Made by a program: the position numbers and the translations under genes
Part shown: positions 8,601-16,648 of the stretch, piece by piece
Layout of the letters: every line of letters starts with the position of its first letter
Position numbering within the stretch: the stretch's first letter is position 1
The notes under the pieces: model-generated
What the model saw: only the letters and a program-made list of their open reading frames with translations
The model's database searches: none
What the model was told of the DNA's origin: nothing
Origin: Candidatus Corynebacterium faecigallinarum
GTDB lineage: Bacteria; Actinomycetota; Actinomycetes; Mycobacteriales; Mycobacteriaceae
NCBI GenBank assembly: GCA_019120175.1
Contig: DWVP01000005.1
Span: 27,102 to 91,101 of the forward strand
Length of the DNA stretch: 64,000 nucleotides
Direction of reading: 5' to 3'

Positions 8601-10910
8601 GATGAGGATGGTGCGCTCATCGGGCACGACCTGGGTGGCCTCCCGTTGTTCGGCGTAGAAGGTGTCGAGGTTGGTTCGCGTGTTGTCGTCGAGGAAGGAC
8701 GCGGTCCGTACGTCGTCCTCACCGCCCTTGCCCCAGCCGCGACGGGCCGCGCCGATGACGGGGGCTAGTTCTGCGGGGCGTCCTTCGGCATCGCCGACCC
8801 AGAACGGCAGACGTCCGGTATGGCCGGCCGCCGGGGTGACGATCACCTGGTCGCGGGTGATCTCGGTGATGCGCCAGGACGATGCCCCGAGGGTGAAGAC
8901 ATCACCGACGCGGGACTCGTAGACCATCTCCTCGTCAAGCTCCCCGACCCTCCTTCCGCCAGCGCCCGCGCCGCTCTCCGCGCCGTCGGCGGGCAGGAAC
9001 ACCCCGAACAGACCCCGGTCGGGGATCGTCCCGCCGCTGGTCACCGCGGTTCGTTGGGCACCGGGACGTGCTTCGAGGGTTCCGGCGACCGGATCATAGA
9101 TGACCTTGGGGCGCAGATCGGAGAAGTCGGTGGAGGGATAACGCCCACTGACCAGCTCAATCACCCCGTCGAAGGCTTCCCGCGGCAGGGCGGCATACGG
9201 GTGGGCCCGCCGGACGGTGCGGAACCACTCCTCGACCTCGACCATCCCAGGGTGCAAAGTATTCCGGCTGTCACCGGAGTCCGCAGCGTCCCCAGAGCCT
9301 GCAGCCTCCCCAGTACCACCGGAGCCCTGGCCAACCCGGTGGGTGGCCTGCGCCGTCATCGCCACGGTCTGCTGCGCCAGCACGTCCAACGCATTGGTCA
9401 CCACCTGCAACGGCTCCAGGTCCCCGGCCAACATCCGGTCGACGATCACCGCCGCCACCTCGGCATCCGCCCGGTGCAGCGGGTACACCGTGCCGCGGGA
9501 GACCGCGCCGACGGTGTGGCCCGCGCGTCCGAAACGCTGCACCGCCGAGGACACGCTCGGCGGTGCACCGACCTGCACCACATGGTCCACCAGGCCCATG
9601 TCGATGCCGAGTTCCAGGGAGGACGTGGCCACCACGCAGCGCAGCGAGCCATCCTTCAGTGCGGTCTCGATGTCTGCGCGTTCGTCCTTCGACACCGACC
9701 CATGGTGGGCCCGGGCGATGACCTGCGGGGCGGCGGCGACCGATCCGGACTGCGCCATGAGCTGTGCCGGATCCCGCCGGGTCGGGGCGGCCAGCGAGTC
9801 CGGGTCGTGTTCTTCGGCCCACATCTCGTTGAGCGCCCCGGTGAGTCGCTCGGCGGTGCGTCGGGAGTTGACGAACACCAGGGTGGAGCGGTTGTCCATG
9901 ATCTGTTCGTAGATCGCCCGCTGCACATGCGGCCACACCGACTTCTGCTGCGGCAGGGCGGATTCCTTGTCCACCCCGGAGGCCACACGACGCCCGGAGC
10001 CGACGTCGGTGATGCCGCCGACACCCTCGCCGATGAGGGAGGGACCGAGCAACGCCTCGTCGATGGGATCGGCACCGCCGGCACCGTCCGTATCGTCCGG
10101 CAGCGCATCGTCCAGCACCGGAGGGTCGCGGAAGTCCTCGACCACGCTGCGCACCTTCACGTCCCACAGCTTCTGCGTGGGTGGGTTGACCACGGTGACC
10201 GGACGGTCGCCACCGAGGAAGGACGCCACGGTGTCCACCGGGTTCACCGTCGCCGACAAACCGATACGCTGCACATTCTGCTCGGTGAGCTGGTCAAGGC
10301 GTTCCAGGCTCAACGCCAGGTGTGTGCCCCGCTTCGTGCCGGCGACGGCGTGGACCTCGTCGACGATGACGGTGTCGACGTTGCGCAACGTCCCGCACGC
10401 CTTCGAGGTCAGCATGAGGTACAGCGATTCCGGGGTGGTGATGAGGATGTCCGGCGGGGTTCGCAACAACTTAGCCCGCTCGGCCTGCGGGGTGTCACCG
10501 GAACGCACACCGATGCTCACCGGAGCGATGTCGGCGTGGGTGGGGTCGTCGGACGCCGCGGCGGTGCGGGCGATACCCGCCAGCGGCACCTGCAGGTTGC
10601 GCTCGACATCCACACCGAGGGCCTTCAGTGGGGAGATGTAGAGGACCCGGGTGCCGGAGGTGCGGTTGGCGTCCTGCCCCGTCCCCCGCATCAACCCCTG
10701 CGAGGTCAACCGTGACAGCGCCCAGAGAAAGGCAGCGAGCGTCTTACCCGAACCGGTGGGAGCGACGACCAGGGCGTGGTCGCCGCGGCTGATCGCGTCC
10801 CACGCCTGCGACTGCACGACCGTGGGTTCGATGAACACGTCACGGAACCAGGACGCCACCGGCACGAAGAAGCGGTCCAGCGGGTCGGTGGTGTCCGGCG
10901 TTCGGTTCAT
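5625..10910 (-). CDS. lhr: Lhr family ATP-dependent DNA helicase
   Basis: This superfamily 2 helicase has 1761 residues and is related to mycobacterial Lhr, a 3'-5' helicase used in DNA repair. The N-terminal core shows Walker A APTGSGKT at residues 50-57, DEVH near 184, LSAT near 219, the GIDMGLVDHVVQVGAPPSV segment and motif VI VQRFGRAGH. The long C-terminal part, with winged-helix and Lhr-specific domains, is typical. It is longer than the roughly 1500 residues usual in mycobacteria. The extra length includes Ala/Gly/Ser/Thr-rich inserts, among them a TAD tripeptide repeat coded by 9-bp units around 7299-7335. The gene starts with ATG at 10910, divergent from cysQ with 166 bases between, and precedes the HAD gene by 29 bases. 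Confidence 0.93.
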   Translation of the reverse strand: MNRTPDTTDPLDRFFVPVASWFRDVFIEPTVVQSQAWDAISRGDHALVVAPTGSGKTLAAFLWALSRLTSQGLMRGTGQDANRTSGTRVLYISPLKALGVDVERNLQVPLAGIARTAAASDDPTHADIAPVSIGVRSGDTPQAERAKLLRTPPDILITTPESLYLMLTSKACGTLRNVDTVIVDEVHAVAGTKRGTHLALSLERLDQLTEQNVQRIGLSATVNPVDTVASFLGGDRPVTVVNPPTQKLWDVKVRSVVEDFRDPPVLDDALPDDTDGAGGADPIDEALLGPSLIGEGVGGITDVGSGRRVASGVDKESALPQQKSVWPHVQRAIYEQIMDNRSTLVFVNSRRTAERLTGALNEMWAEEHDPDSLAAPTRRDPAQLMAQSGSVAAAPQVIARAHHGSVSKDERADIETALKDGSLRCVVATSSLELGIDMGLVDHVVQVGAPPSVSSAVQRFGRAGHTVGAVSRGTVYPLHRADAEVAAVIVDRMLAGDLEPLQVVTNALDVLAQQTVAMTAQATHRVGQGSGGTGEAAGSGDAADSGDSRNTLHPGMVEVEEWFRTVRRAHPYAALPREAFDGVIELVSGRYPSTDFSDLRPKVIYDPVAGTLEARPGAQRTAVTSGGTIPDRGLFGVFLPADGAESGAGAGGRRVGELDEEMVYESRVGDVFTLGASSWRITEITRDQVIVTPAAGHTGRLPFWVGDAEGRPAELAPVIGAARRGWGKGGEDDVRTASFLDDNTRTNLDTFYAEQREATQVVPDERTILIERFHDEVGDWRVVVHTPWGRSVNAPWALAIGATLSRHSGIDAMAVAGDDGIVLRLPYTEDPPGVELLTGGAGGVQDTGSGGSVDTAPVVNEVTDAVGSSALFAGRFRECAARSLLLPRRNPGKRQPLWQQRQRASQLLDIARPHPEFPVMVETMRECLRDVYDLPALEKVVGAVGSRRMRVAEITTDAPSAFAESLLFSYTGAFLYEGDSAERAAALSVDPALLAAVLGQRGEGLELDPAVVEEIVASLQWLASGRQARSAEQVVDMLRALGPLTPEEVARRIDPSATPATPAASGSSIATAASDGIRGSGPDAILAEVRAVIPRRVCEVKVGGTLRWAVVEDAALLRDGLGIPVPPGVAASQDRVVDAVDQLVLRWARTHGPFEASDIATEFGLGVATADALAKRWVSARRLEAHTSGTIAADTADTADTADTAGATSGSADYYVDAGVLRRLRAATLAKARGSLEPVSPQTYASFLQEWHALGIGEREDLPAVIEQLAGVALPASAWETVVLPSRIPGYQSTDLDDLMASGEIVVVGAGVGGGAGGATDPRIMLLPADLAPLLVEDLEAEDGAAGNLTAPVALGPVAQVIRDKVSGGGAFLAAEIERTLGEADPSGTAAGTAAGAAGDSTSGAATRPSHDAVDSAIWELFDAGQLMPDSFAPIRARLAGTGFTDRPAGAGRGDGRGTTGAGASGSGASGSAAGNRGVHKAPRRNAGRGSTRRLRMGRTTFAQTVRSEEVRLRRAAMNAHAGVPGRWSLVPTAGGAVTDRAIARGEAWLDRYAVVTRGSIVAEHTEGGFAAAYRMLTAWEDNGTVLRGYIVDGLGGAQFASREVIDRLRDMEEEPAPAESSTPVLLAASDPANPFGAAVPWPDNGAAGTDASTDRASARPTRGAGALVVVQDGRLLAHLTRGGRTVTAFGRPSLGDGPVDVDPGDVQAVVSALSAAIEAKRLSPVTVEKVNGIDVMSLGAATRAWTEAGARLTPKGLIVR

Positions 10911-11062
10911 GCTCCCCAGTCAACCACGCGCCCCGGACACGAACTGTCACACCGGACTGCATGGCGGATCAGGGCAGGCCCGATGCAGGGCGTTTTCACC
11001 GGATGTCTGCCCCATCTCTGGTGATCTGCCCGTCCGGTGGGCCGAACTGTGGTCCAGGCGAC

Positions 11063-11068
11063 TAGACT
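11063..11068 (+). promoter_or_regulatory. Candidate -10 box of cysQ (leaderless)
   Basis: TAGACT lies eight bases upstream of the cysQ ATG at 11077 with no Shine-Dalgarno sequence between, which predicts a transcript starting at or very near the start codon. A shifted TAGGCT at 11068-11073 is an alternative but would be too close. Confidence 0.45.
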
Positions 11069-11076
11069 AGGCTGCC

Positions 11077-11841
11077 ATGACGTCCTACATCGACGACGAG
11101 ACCCTCGCCCGCCGCCTCGCCCTGGGGACCGGCGAGATCCTCAAGGGGGTCCGCAACGTGGGCCTGCTGAGCGGTGGAGAGCTCGGTGCGGCTGGCGACG
11201 CCATCGCCCAGGACTGGATATCGCGCGCCCTGGCACGGCACCGACCGGACGATGCCGTGCTCTCCGAGGAGGCCACCGACGACCTGGTGCGACTGGACTG
11301 CGAGCGCGTCTGGGTCATCGACCCGTTGGACGGCACCCGCGAGTACGCCGGCGTGCGTCAGGACTGGGCCGTGCACATCGCACTGGTGGTCAACGGCACG
11401 GTCGACACCGCCGCCGTCGGCATGCCCGACCTCGGCCAGGTGTTCACCTCCGGGGAGTCCCGTGCGGTCCCGGGGCGTCCGACGAACCGTCTGGTGATCT
11501 CCCGAAACTCCACCCCGGCCGTCGCCACCCACGTCGCCGAGGCGACCGGGATGGAGCTGACCACCATGGGGTCCTGCGGCGCCAAGGGCATCAGCGTGCT
11601 GCTCGGCGACAACGACGCCTACGTGCACGCCGGTGGCCAGTACGAGTGGGACAATGCCGCGCCGGTGGGCGTGTGCCTCGCCGCCGGGCTGCACTGCAGC
11701 CGACTGGACGGCTCCCCGCTGGTCTACAACAACGAGGACACCTACCTTCCGGACCTGCTGATCTGCCGCCCCGAGGTGGCCGAGCCGATCCTCGCCGCCG
11801 CCGCGGCATTTCACGCCGAGCAAGGCAGCTACACCCTGTAG
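11077..11841 (+). CDS. cysQ: 3'(2'),5'-bisphosphate nucleotidase CysQ-type
   Basis: This is a 254-residue inositol-monophosphatase-fold enzyme. Metal and catalytic motifs visible are SEEATDD near residue 63, IDPLDGTREY near residue 81, and YEWDNAAPVGVCLAAGLH near residue 187. The GGQYEW sequence before WDNAAP and the C-terminal GSPLVYNNEDTYLPDLLIC match actinobacterial CysQ proteins, which remove the 3' phosphate of PAP or PAPS and so keep sulfate assimilation flowing. Some CysQ homologues also act on fructose 1,6-bisphosphate or inositol phosphates. The gene is divergent from lhr and appears leaderless. Confidence 0.88.
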   Translation: MTSYIDDETLARRLALGTGEILKGVRNVGLLSGGELGAAGDAIAQDWISRALARHRPDDAVLSEEATDDLVRLDCERVWVIDPLDGTREYAGVRQDWAVHIALVVNGTVDTAAVGMPDLGQVFTSGESRAVPGRPTNRLVISRNSTPAVATHVAEATGMELTTMGSCGAKGISVLLGDNDAYVHAGGQYEWDNAAPVGVCLAAGLHCSRLDGSPLVYNNEDTYLPDLLICRPEVAEPILAAAAAFHAEQGSYTL

Positions 11842-11983
11842 GGACAGTCTCCTGAGCGGTCATGCATGGCTGCCGCATGCCACACACATGTTCCGGGCCC
11901 CAGGAACTCCAACCATCACCTGCTGCACTTATGCTGCATTATTTGGACAGCCTCCGGGGACACATAACCTGAAAGGATTCATC

Positions 11984-12118
11984 ATGCTCGGTGGACTTCT
12001 CTTTGGCCTCGGCGCCACCCTCGGCAGCCTCGTCTTCGGCCTGCTCGCCCTGGTCGGCGGCACCGTCGGCACCCTCGGCACCGTCGGCACCGTCGGCACC
12101 GTCGGCTCCATCCTCTAG
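11984..12118 (+). CDS. Small hydrophobic glycine-rich peptide (44 residues)
   Basis: The sequence begins MLGGLLFGLGATLGSLVFGL and ends in a run of GTV/GTL triplets followed by SIL. The ATG at 11984 has GAAAGGA six bases upstream (11971-11977), a good ribosome site, which is why this short frame is called rather than the longer open frame that begins at 11888. There is no charged residue at all, so it should be membrane-embedded or secreted as a single hydrophobic helix with glycine-zipper spacing. I recognise no family. The GTV part is coded by a 9-bp tandem repeat (about 12066-12107). An imperfect GC hairpin (CTCCCC 12136-12141 with GGGGAG 12154-12159) follows. It stands alone between cysQ and thyA. 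Confidence 0.55.
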   Translation: MLGGLLFGLGATLGSLVFGLLALVGGTVGTLGTVGTVGTVGSIL

Positions 12119-12273
12119 GACAATTCTCCAATAGTCTCCCCTTCCGAAACGCGGGGGAGTTCCGGACGCCACAGGTGCCCGACACTTGCCGACCGGCCAG
12201 TCAGCTCCGACCGGTCGGTTTCTTGATGCCACTGTCGCCCCACTGATGCACGGCAGGGTCCTGCGGAACTATC

Positions 12274-13131
12274 ATGGGATCCATGCACGATGCCCCCTCC
12301 TCCCCAGGCAACGCCTCCGAATGTCCCGCTGGCAGCGTCCCCACCCCGTACGAGGACCTCCTCCGCGAGATCCTGGCCGACGGCGTCCACAAGGACGACC
12401 GCACCGGCACCGGTACCCGGAGCCTGTTCGCACGCCAGATCCGCTTCGACCTGGCCGACGGCTTCCCGCTGATCACCACCAAGAAGGTGCACCTGCGGTC
12501 CATCGTCGGCGAGTTGCTGTGGTTCCTGAAGGGCGACTCCAACATCGGTTGGCTGCACGAGAACAAGGTCACCATCTGGGACGAGTGGGCCGACGAGAAC
12601 GGCGACCTCGGCCCGGTGTACGGCGTCCAGTGGCGCAGCTGGCCCACCCCGGACGGCCGCCACGTCGACCAGATCTCCGCCGCACTGGAGACGCTGACGT
12701 CCAACCCGGACTCCCGGCGCAACATCGTCTCCGCCTGGAACGTCTCCGAGCTGGAGAACATGGCTCTCCCGCCGTGCCACCTGCTGTTCCAGCTCTACGT
12801 CGCCGACGGCAAGCTGTCCTGCCAGCTGTACCAGCGCAGCGCGGACATGTTCCTCGGCGTGCCCTTCAACATCGCGTCCTACGCCATCCTCACGCACATG
12901 TTCGCCCAGCAGGCGGGCCTGGAGGTCGGCGAGTTCATCTGGACCGGCGGCGACTGCCACATCTACGACAACCACGTCGACCAGGTGAACCTGCAGCTCT
13001 CCCGCGAGGCGCGCCCCTACCCGACCCTCGAGCTCAACAAGGCGGCCGACATGTTCAGCTACACCTTCGACGACATCGTCGTCACCGGCTACGACCCGCA
13101 CCCCGGCATCAAGGCTCCGGTGGCGGTCTGA
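12274..13131 (+). CDS. thyA: Thymidylate synthase
   Basis: ThyA makes dTMP from dUMP using methylene-tetrahydrofolate. The protein (285 residues) contains KDDRTGTGT (phosphate-binding Arg), [27 protein letters not shown], the catalytic Cys in [12 protein letters not shown] near residue 168, [21 protein letters not shown] with the second phosphate Arg, and [13 protein letters not shown]. An N-terminal extension of about 23 residues precedes the conserved YEDLL. A second ATG three codons inside (12283) is an alternative start; neither has a strong ribosome site. Its stop codon overlaps the start of folA by one base (TGATG), so the two genes are translationally coupled. Confidence 0.96.
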   Translation: MGSMHDAPSSPGNASECPAGSVPTPYEDLLREILADGVHKDDRTGTGTRSLFARQIRFDLADGFPLITTKKVHLRSIVGELLWFLKGDSNIGWLHENKVTIWDEWADENGDLGPVYGVQWRSWPTPDGRHVDQISAALETLTSNPDSRRNIVSAWNVSELENMALPPCHLLFQLYVADGKLSCQLYQRSADMFLGVPFNIASYAILTHMFAQQAGLEVGEFIWTGGDCHIYDNHVDQVNLQLSREARPYPTLELNKAADMFSYTFDDIVVTGYDPHPGIKAPVAV

Positions 13132-13763
13132 TGGGCGCTGCAGAGAACGGCGCCGCCTTCACCGAACAGCCGACGATCACCCGGGCCGACCTCCCCGGTT
13201 TCCCCGAGGGCATCGAGATCGGCATGATCTGGGCGCAGACCGTCGACGGGATCATCGGCGACGGCACCGACATGCCCTGGCACCTGCCGGAGGACCTGAA
13301 GCACTTCCAGGAGTCCACCGTGGGCACCCCGGTGGTCATGGGCCGGGTGTCCTGGGAGGCACTGCACCCGAAGTACCGGCCGCTGCCTGGCCGCGACAAC
13401 CACGTGATCACCCGCGACGGCTCGTACGACGCCCCGGGTGGCACCGTCCACACCTCGTTGCCGGACGCCATCCTCGCCGCAGGACGCTCCGCCGTGGCAT
13501 CCGGCGCGCCGACGGTGTGGATCCTGGGCGGCGGCCACGTGTACCGCCAGTGCGTGCCGGTCTCCGACCGGGTGGTGGTCACCGACATCGCCTGCGGCGC
13601 CCCGGAACGCTTCCAGGTCACCGCGCCCGACATGCGCGCCGACCCGGACTTCACCGCCGAGGACGGCCCCTGGCTGGACTCCGCGCGCGGGACCGCGCTC
13701 ACCGGGGAGGACCCGCTGCACTACCGGATCTGCGAGTTCCACCGGAATTCCGCCCCGCACTGA
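13131..13763 (+). CDS. folA: Dihydrofolate reductase
   Basis: DHFR regenerates tetrahydrofolate from the dihydrofolate that ThyA produces. The protein has 210 residues. Conserved segments are IGMIWAQTVDGIIG, MPWHLPEDLKHFQESTVGTPVVMGRVSWE with the catalytic acidic residue in the LPEDLKHF helix, the LPGRDNHVIT loop, and the NADPH-binding WILGGGHVYRQ. About 30 residues precede the usual start of the fold; the start at 13131 is kept because it overlaps the thyA stop by one base, as expected for a coupled pair. The C-terminus is also somewhat longer than in small bacterial DHFRs. Confidence 0.95.
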   Translation: MGAAENGAAFTEQPTITRADLPGFPEGIEIGMIWAQTVDGIIGDGTDMPWHLPEDLKHFQESTVGTPVVMGRVSWEALHPKYRPLPGRDNHVITRDGSYDAPGGTVHTSLPDAILAAGRSAVASGAPTVWILGGGHVYRQCVPVSDRVVVTDIACGAPERFQVTAPDMRADPDFTAEDGPWLDSARGTALTGEDPLHYRICEFHRNSAPH

Positions 13764-13807
13764 CACGTTGCAGTACACAGCCCCACTATTAAATAAGGAG
13801 AGAAAAA

Positions 13808-14068
13808 TTGTCCGCTGACGCCCCCGTCACCCTCTACACCACCACCTGGTGCCCCTTCTGCCAGCGTCTGACCGCCGACCTGGACGCGACCTCGACCCCC
13901 TACGAGCGTATCGACGTCGAGGAGCACCCCGAGGCCGGCGAGTGGGTGAAGTCGGTCAACGACGGCAACCGGGTCGTCCCCACCGTGAAGTACTCCGACG
14001 GCAGCCACGCCACCAACCCGCCGGCCGACGACGTGCGCGCCAAGCTCGCCGAGCTCGCCGAACAGTAG
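13808..14068 (+). CDS. mrx1: Mycoredoxin/glutaredoxin-like protein
   Basis: This is an 86-residue thioredoxin-fold protein with the redox pair in TTTWCPFCQRL (Cys15 and Cys18), the cis-proline segment RVVPTVKY and the length of actinobacterial mycoredoxin, which reduces mixed disulfides with mycothiol. Characterised mycoredoxin-1 proteins usually have CGYC or CPYC, so CPFC is a mild variant. Translation starts at TTG 13808; this is decided by an excellent AAGGAGAG ribosome site (13795-13802). It lies 44 bases after folA and ends just before a long palindromic terminator. Confidence 0.85.
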   Translation: MSADAPVTLYTTTWCPFCQRLTADLDATSTPYERIDVEEHPEAGEWVKSVNDGNRVVPTVKYSDGSHATNPPADDVRAKLAELAEQ

Positions 14069-14086
14069 AGCTGAATCACCCTGACC

Positions 14087-14120
14087 AGTGGAGACCCCGG
14101 CACGTGCCGGGGTCTCCACT
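14087..14120. terminator. Perfect 34-base palindrome, likely terminator of mrx1
   Basis: The left arm AGTGGAGACCCCGGCAC (14087-14103) is followed at once by its exact reverse complement (14104-14120). The centre is CACGTG, so the RNA hairpin would have a four-base loop. No U-run follows on the plus strand. The GAGACCCCGNCAC arm recurs in the natB terminator at 31557. Confidence 0.6.
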
Positions 14121-14423
14121 CATGTACGGGGCAAGGATGGGGGTCATGACGGGGGTATCAATGCGGCGGGCAGGCGTGGGAAGTTCGGACACTCCCGCCC
14201 CTCAGCGTCAGCGGCGGGGGCACTGAGGCAGGGGCTGCGGAGGCACTACCCCGCACGAGACAACCATTTAGACATGTTTTCGCACACACTTTCAGAACCC
14301 CCCTCACACGCCGCCTGAACACTGTGACGCGCACCACCCCCATAGGGCTTCACTGTACCTGCATGTCAACGCAGAGTGTGGGGGTGGAGTTTCCACCATC
14401 GGCACTGGTGACAATCTTTCACC

Positions 14424-14453
14424 TTGAAATGGTTTCCACGCTGTCTGTAATTT
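14424..14453 (+). promoter_or_regulatory. Candidate promoter of the DUF485-mctC operon
   Basis: TTGAAA (14424-14429) and TAATTT (14448-14453) are separated by 18 bases. The predicted transcript would start near 14460 and carry a leader of about 48 bases that contains the GlxR-like site and the ribosome site AAAGGGAG. Confidence 0.45.
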
Positions 14454-14474
14454 ATCCCCCATCCACAGTTCTGC

Positions 14475-14490
14475 TGTGACCATGATCACT
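14475..14490 (+). promoter_or_regulatory. GlxR (CRP family) binding site upstream of mctC operon
   Basis: TGTGA-CCATGA-TCACT matches the corynebacterial GlxR consensus TGTGA-N6-TCACA at nine of ten half-site positions. It lies downstream of the predicted transcription start and ends 17 bases before the DUF485 start codon, a position that would suit repression. Confidence 0.55.
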
Positions 14491-14507
14491 GACAAGAAAG
14501 GGAGCCG

Positions 14508-14876
14508 ATGTCGACACCCGACGCCAGGCACACACCCACGCCGGAGGAGTTCCTCGCGGCACAGGCAAGCCCCGAATTCCAGGAACTCAAGAAGAAGCAC
14601 CGCGGCTTCGCATTTCCCGTGACCATCGTGTCACTGGTGTGGTTCGCCGTCTACGTCATCCTCGCCCTCTTTGCACCGGACATGTACGCCACCAAGGTCT
14701 GGGGGAACATCAACGTCGGCATCATCATGGGTCTGCTCCAGTTCGTCACCACGTTCGCCATCACCTACGTGTACGTGAAGTTCGCCAACAAGCAGATCGA
14801 GCCCCGTACCCAGGCTATCCGCGACAAGTTGGAGCGCACCGGCGAGTTCGCCGGTACCGGCCCGGCCACGGCGTAA
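14508..14876 (+). CDS. DUF485 small membrane protein, partner of the acetate symporter
   Basis: This is a 122-residue protein of the DUF485 (YjcH-like) family. Two membrane segments are clear, about residues 44-63 (FPVTIVSLVWFAVYVILALF) and 74-99 (NVGIIMGLLQFVTTFAITYVYVKFA), with a cytoplasmic N-terminus holding the SPEFQELKKKHR motif typical of the family. Members are almost always encoded just before an ActP/MctC-type sodium:solute symporter, and that gene follows here after 28 bases. The function is probably accessory to the transporter. The start ATG has AAAGGGAG upstream. Confidence 0.88.
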   Translation: MSTPDARHTPTPEEFLAAQASPEFQELKKKHRGFAFPVTIVSLVWFAVYVILALFAPDMYATKVWGNINVGIIMGLLQFVTTFAITYVYVKFANKQIEPRTQAIRDKLERTGEFAGTGPATA

Positions 14877-14904
14877 CCCGTCGACCACGAACTGAGAGAG
14901 ATTC

Positions 14905-16536
14905 ATGCAGACACATTTCCTCGCCCAGTCTGACGCGGGCAATCCCCTACTGAACATCGCGATCTTCGTCGGCTTCATCGTCGTGACGATGTGGATCGTG
15001 ACCAAGGCCAGCAAGTCCCAGCAGAAGGACTCCGCCAAGGACTTCTACACCGGTGGCGCCAGCTTCTCCGGTACCCAGAACGGTCTCGCCATCGCCGGTG
15101 ACTACCTGTCGGCGGCGTCCTTCCTCGGTATCGTCGGCGCCATCGCGCTGAACGGTTACGACGGATTCCTCTACTCCATCGGCTTCTTCGTCGCATGGAT
15201 CATCGCCATGCTGCTCGTCGCCGAGCCGCTGCGTAACACCGGTAAGTTCACCATGGCGGACGTGCTGTCGTTCCGCCTGAAGCAGCGCCCCGTGCGACTG
15301 GCCGCATCCATCGCGACCCTGTTCGTCTCGCTGTTCTACCTGATCGCCCAGATGGCCGGTGCCGGCTCCCTGGTCTCGGTGTTGCTGGACATCCACGAGA
15401 CCTGGCAGCAGGCCCTCGTCGTCGCCATCGTCGGTGCCGTCATGATCGCCTACGTGCTGATCGGCGGCATGAAGGGCACCACCTACGTCCAGATGATCAA
15501 GGCCGTGCTGCTGTGCACCGGTGTGTTCGTCATGGCCGCCATCATCCTGGTCGCCTACAACGGCAACTTCTCCGAGCTGCTCAACGAAGCAGTCAAGGCC
15601 CACGAGGTCGCTGGTACCGAGAACCCTGAGGGCATCCTCGAGCCCGGTATGCGGTACGGCGGTTCCCTGATGAGCAGCCTCGACTTCATCTCCCTGGCCA
15701 TGGCACTGTGCCTCGGTGTCGCCGGTCTGCCCCACGTGCTCATGCGCTTCTACACGGTTCCGACCGCCAAGGACGCCCGTAAGTCCGTGACCTGGGCCAT
15801 CGTCCTGATCGGTGGCTTCTACCTGCTGACCCTGATCCTGGGCTACGCCGCTGCCGCCTACGTCGGTGTCGACACCATCCTCGAAGCACCGGGTGGCGCC
15901 AACGCCGCCGCACCGCTGCTGGCACTCGAACTCGGCGGATCGATCTTCATGGCGGTCATCGCCGCGGTCGCCTTCGCCACCGTGCTCGCCGTGGTCGCCG
16001 GCCTGGCCATCACCGCCTCCGCATCCTTCGCCCACGACTTCTACGACTCAGTCATCCGTGGCGGCAAGTCCACCGAGGCCGAGCAGGTCCGGGTCTCGAA
16101 GATCACCGTGGTTGTCATCGGTATCGCCTCGATCATCCTGGGTATCCTCGCAATGAACCAGAACGTGGCCTTCCTGGTCTCCCTGGCATTCTGCATCGCA
16201 GCATCCGCCAACCTGCCGACCATCCTGTACTCCCTGTACTGGAAGAAGTTCAACACCACCGGTGCCGTCTGGTCCATCTACGCCGGCCTGGGCTCCGCGC
16301 TGATCATCCTGATCTTCTCCAACGCGGTCTCCGGTACCCCGTCCGCGATGTTCCCGAACTCCGACTGGTCCCTCATCGACCTGACCAACCCGGCTCTGTT
16401 CTCCATCCCGATCGGCTTCCTGGCCGGCATCATCGGCACCTACGTCGGCAAGCCCGACAACAAGGACGCCCTGCAGGCCGAGATGGAGGTCCGCTCCCTC
16501 ACCGGTGTCGGTGTCGAGGCTCCGGTCGACCACTAG
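14905..16536 (+). CDS. mctC: Monocarboxylate (acetate/pyruvate) sodium:solute symporter
   Basis: This 543-residue member of the SSS family is closest to ActP/MctC, which takes up acetate, propionate and pyruvate across the cytoplasmic membrane. About 13 hydrophobic helices are visible. Family segments include DFYTGGASFSGTQNGLAIAGDYLSAAS near residue 45, RNTGKFTMADVLSFRLKQRPVR, the LPHVLMRFYTV motif near residue 275, and SLAFCIAASANLPTILYSLYWKKF near residue 430. It begins 28 bases after the DUF485 gene, as in the C. glutamicum operon that encodes MctC. Carbon-source control by GlxR is suggested by the site at 14475. Confidence 0.93.
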   Translation: MQTHFLAQSDAGNPLLNIAIFVGFIVVTMWIVTKASKSQQKDSAKDFYTGGASFSGTQNGLAIAGDYLSAASFLGIVGAIALNGYDGFLYSIGFFVAWIIAMLLVAEPLRNTGKFTMADVLSFRLKQRPVRLAASIATLFVSLFYLIAQMAGAGSLVSVLLDIHETWQQALVVAIVGAVMIAYVLIGGMKGTTYVQMIKAVLLCTGVFVMAAIILVAYNGNFSELLNEAVKAHEVAGTENPEGILEPGMRYGGSLMSSLDFISLAMALCLGVAGLPHVLMRFYTVPTAKDARKSVTWAIVLIGGFYLLTLILGYAAAAYVGVDTILEAPGGANAAAPLLALELGGSIFMAVIAAVAFATVLAVVAGLAITASASFAHDFYDSVIRGGKSTEAEQVRVSKITVVVIGIASIILGILAMNQNVAFLVSLAFCIAASANLPTILYSLYWKKFNTTGAVWSIYAGLGSALIILIFSNAVSGTPSAMFPNSDWSLIDLTNPALFSIPIGFLAGIIGTYVGKPDNKDALQAEMEVRSLTGVGVEAPVDH

Positions 16537-16586
16537 CCACCATCCCACCACGCCCGGTGGCTCACCACCCATCACGGGCCACACCA

Positions 16587-16621
16587 CGAACCCCCTCCCC
16601 CGCACCAGGGCAGGGGGTTCG
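16587..16621 (+). terminator. Hairpin downstream of mctC
   Basis: CGAACCCCCT (16587-16596) pairs with AGGGGGTTCG (16612-16621) around a 15-base loop. It lies 50 bases after the mctC stop. The U-run after it is weak (GTTGCTTC). Confidence 0.6.
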
Positions 16622-16634
16622 CCCGTTGCTTCAC

Positions 16635-16640
16635 TAGGCT
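16635..16640 (+). promoter_or_regulatory. Candidate -10 box of the CPA2 antiporter gene (leaderless)
   Basis: TAGGCT ends eight bases before the ATG at 16649 and no ribosome site is present, so a leaderless transcript is predicted. Confidence 0.45.
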
Positions 16641-16648
16641 AGGTCACC

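Larger units (their letters stand above)
14121..14507. other. Intergenic region upstream of the DUF485-mctC operon
   Basis: I see no gene in these 387 bases. The distal half is AT-richer than the surroundings and holds the promoter and the GlxR-like site listed separately. A degenerate second GlxR-like sequence, GGTGA-N7-TCACC, lies at 14407-14423 but has the wrong spacing. Confidence 0.6.

Noticed and set aside
8820-10715. 631-codon open frame opposite lhr
   Set aside because: It is antisense to the helicase core, rich in His, Arg and Gly with no recognisable domain; a GC-bias shadow.
11888-11983. Longer 76-codon version of the small hydrophobic peptide
   Set aside because: The upstream 32 codons have no ribosome site at their start, and GAAAGGA lies directly before the internal ATG at 11984.
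14407-14423. Second GlxR site before mctC (GGTGA...TCACC)
   Set aside because: The half-sites are seven bases apart instead of six and both deviate from consensus.
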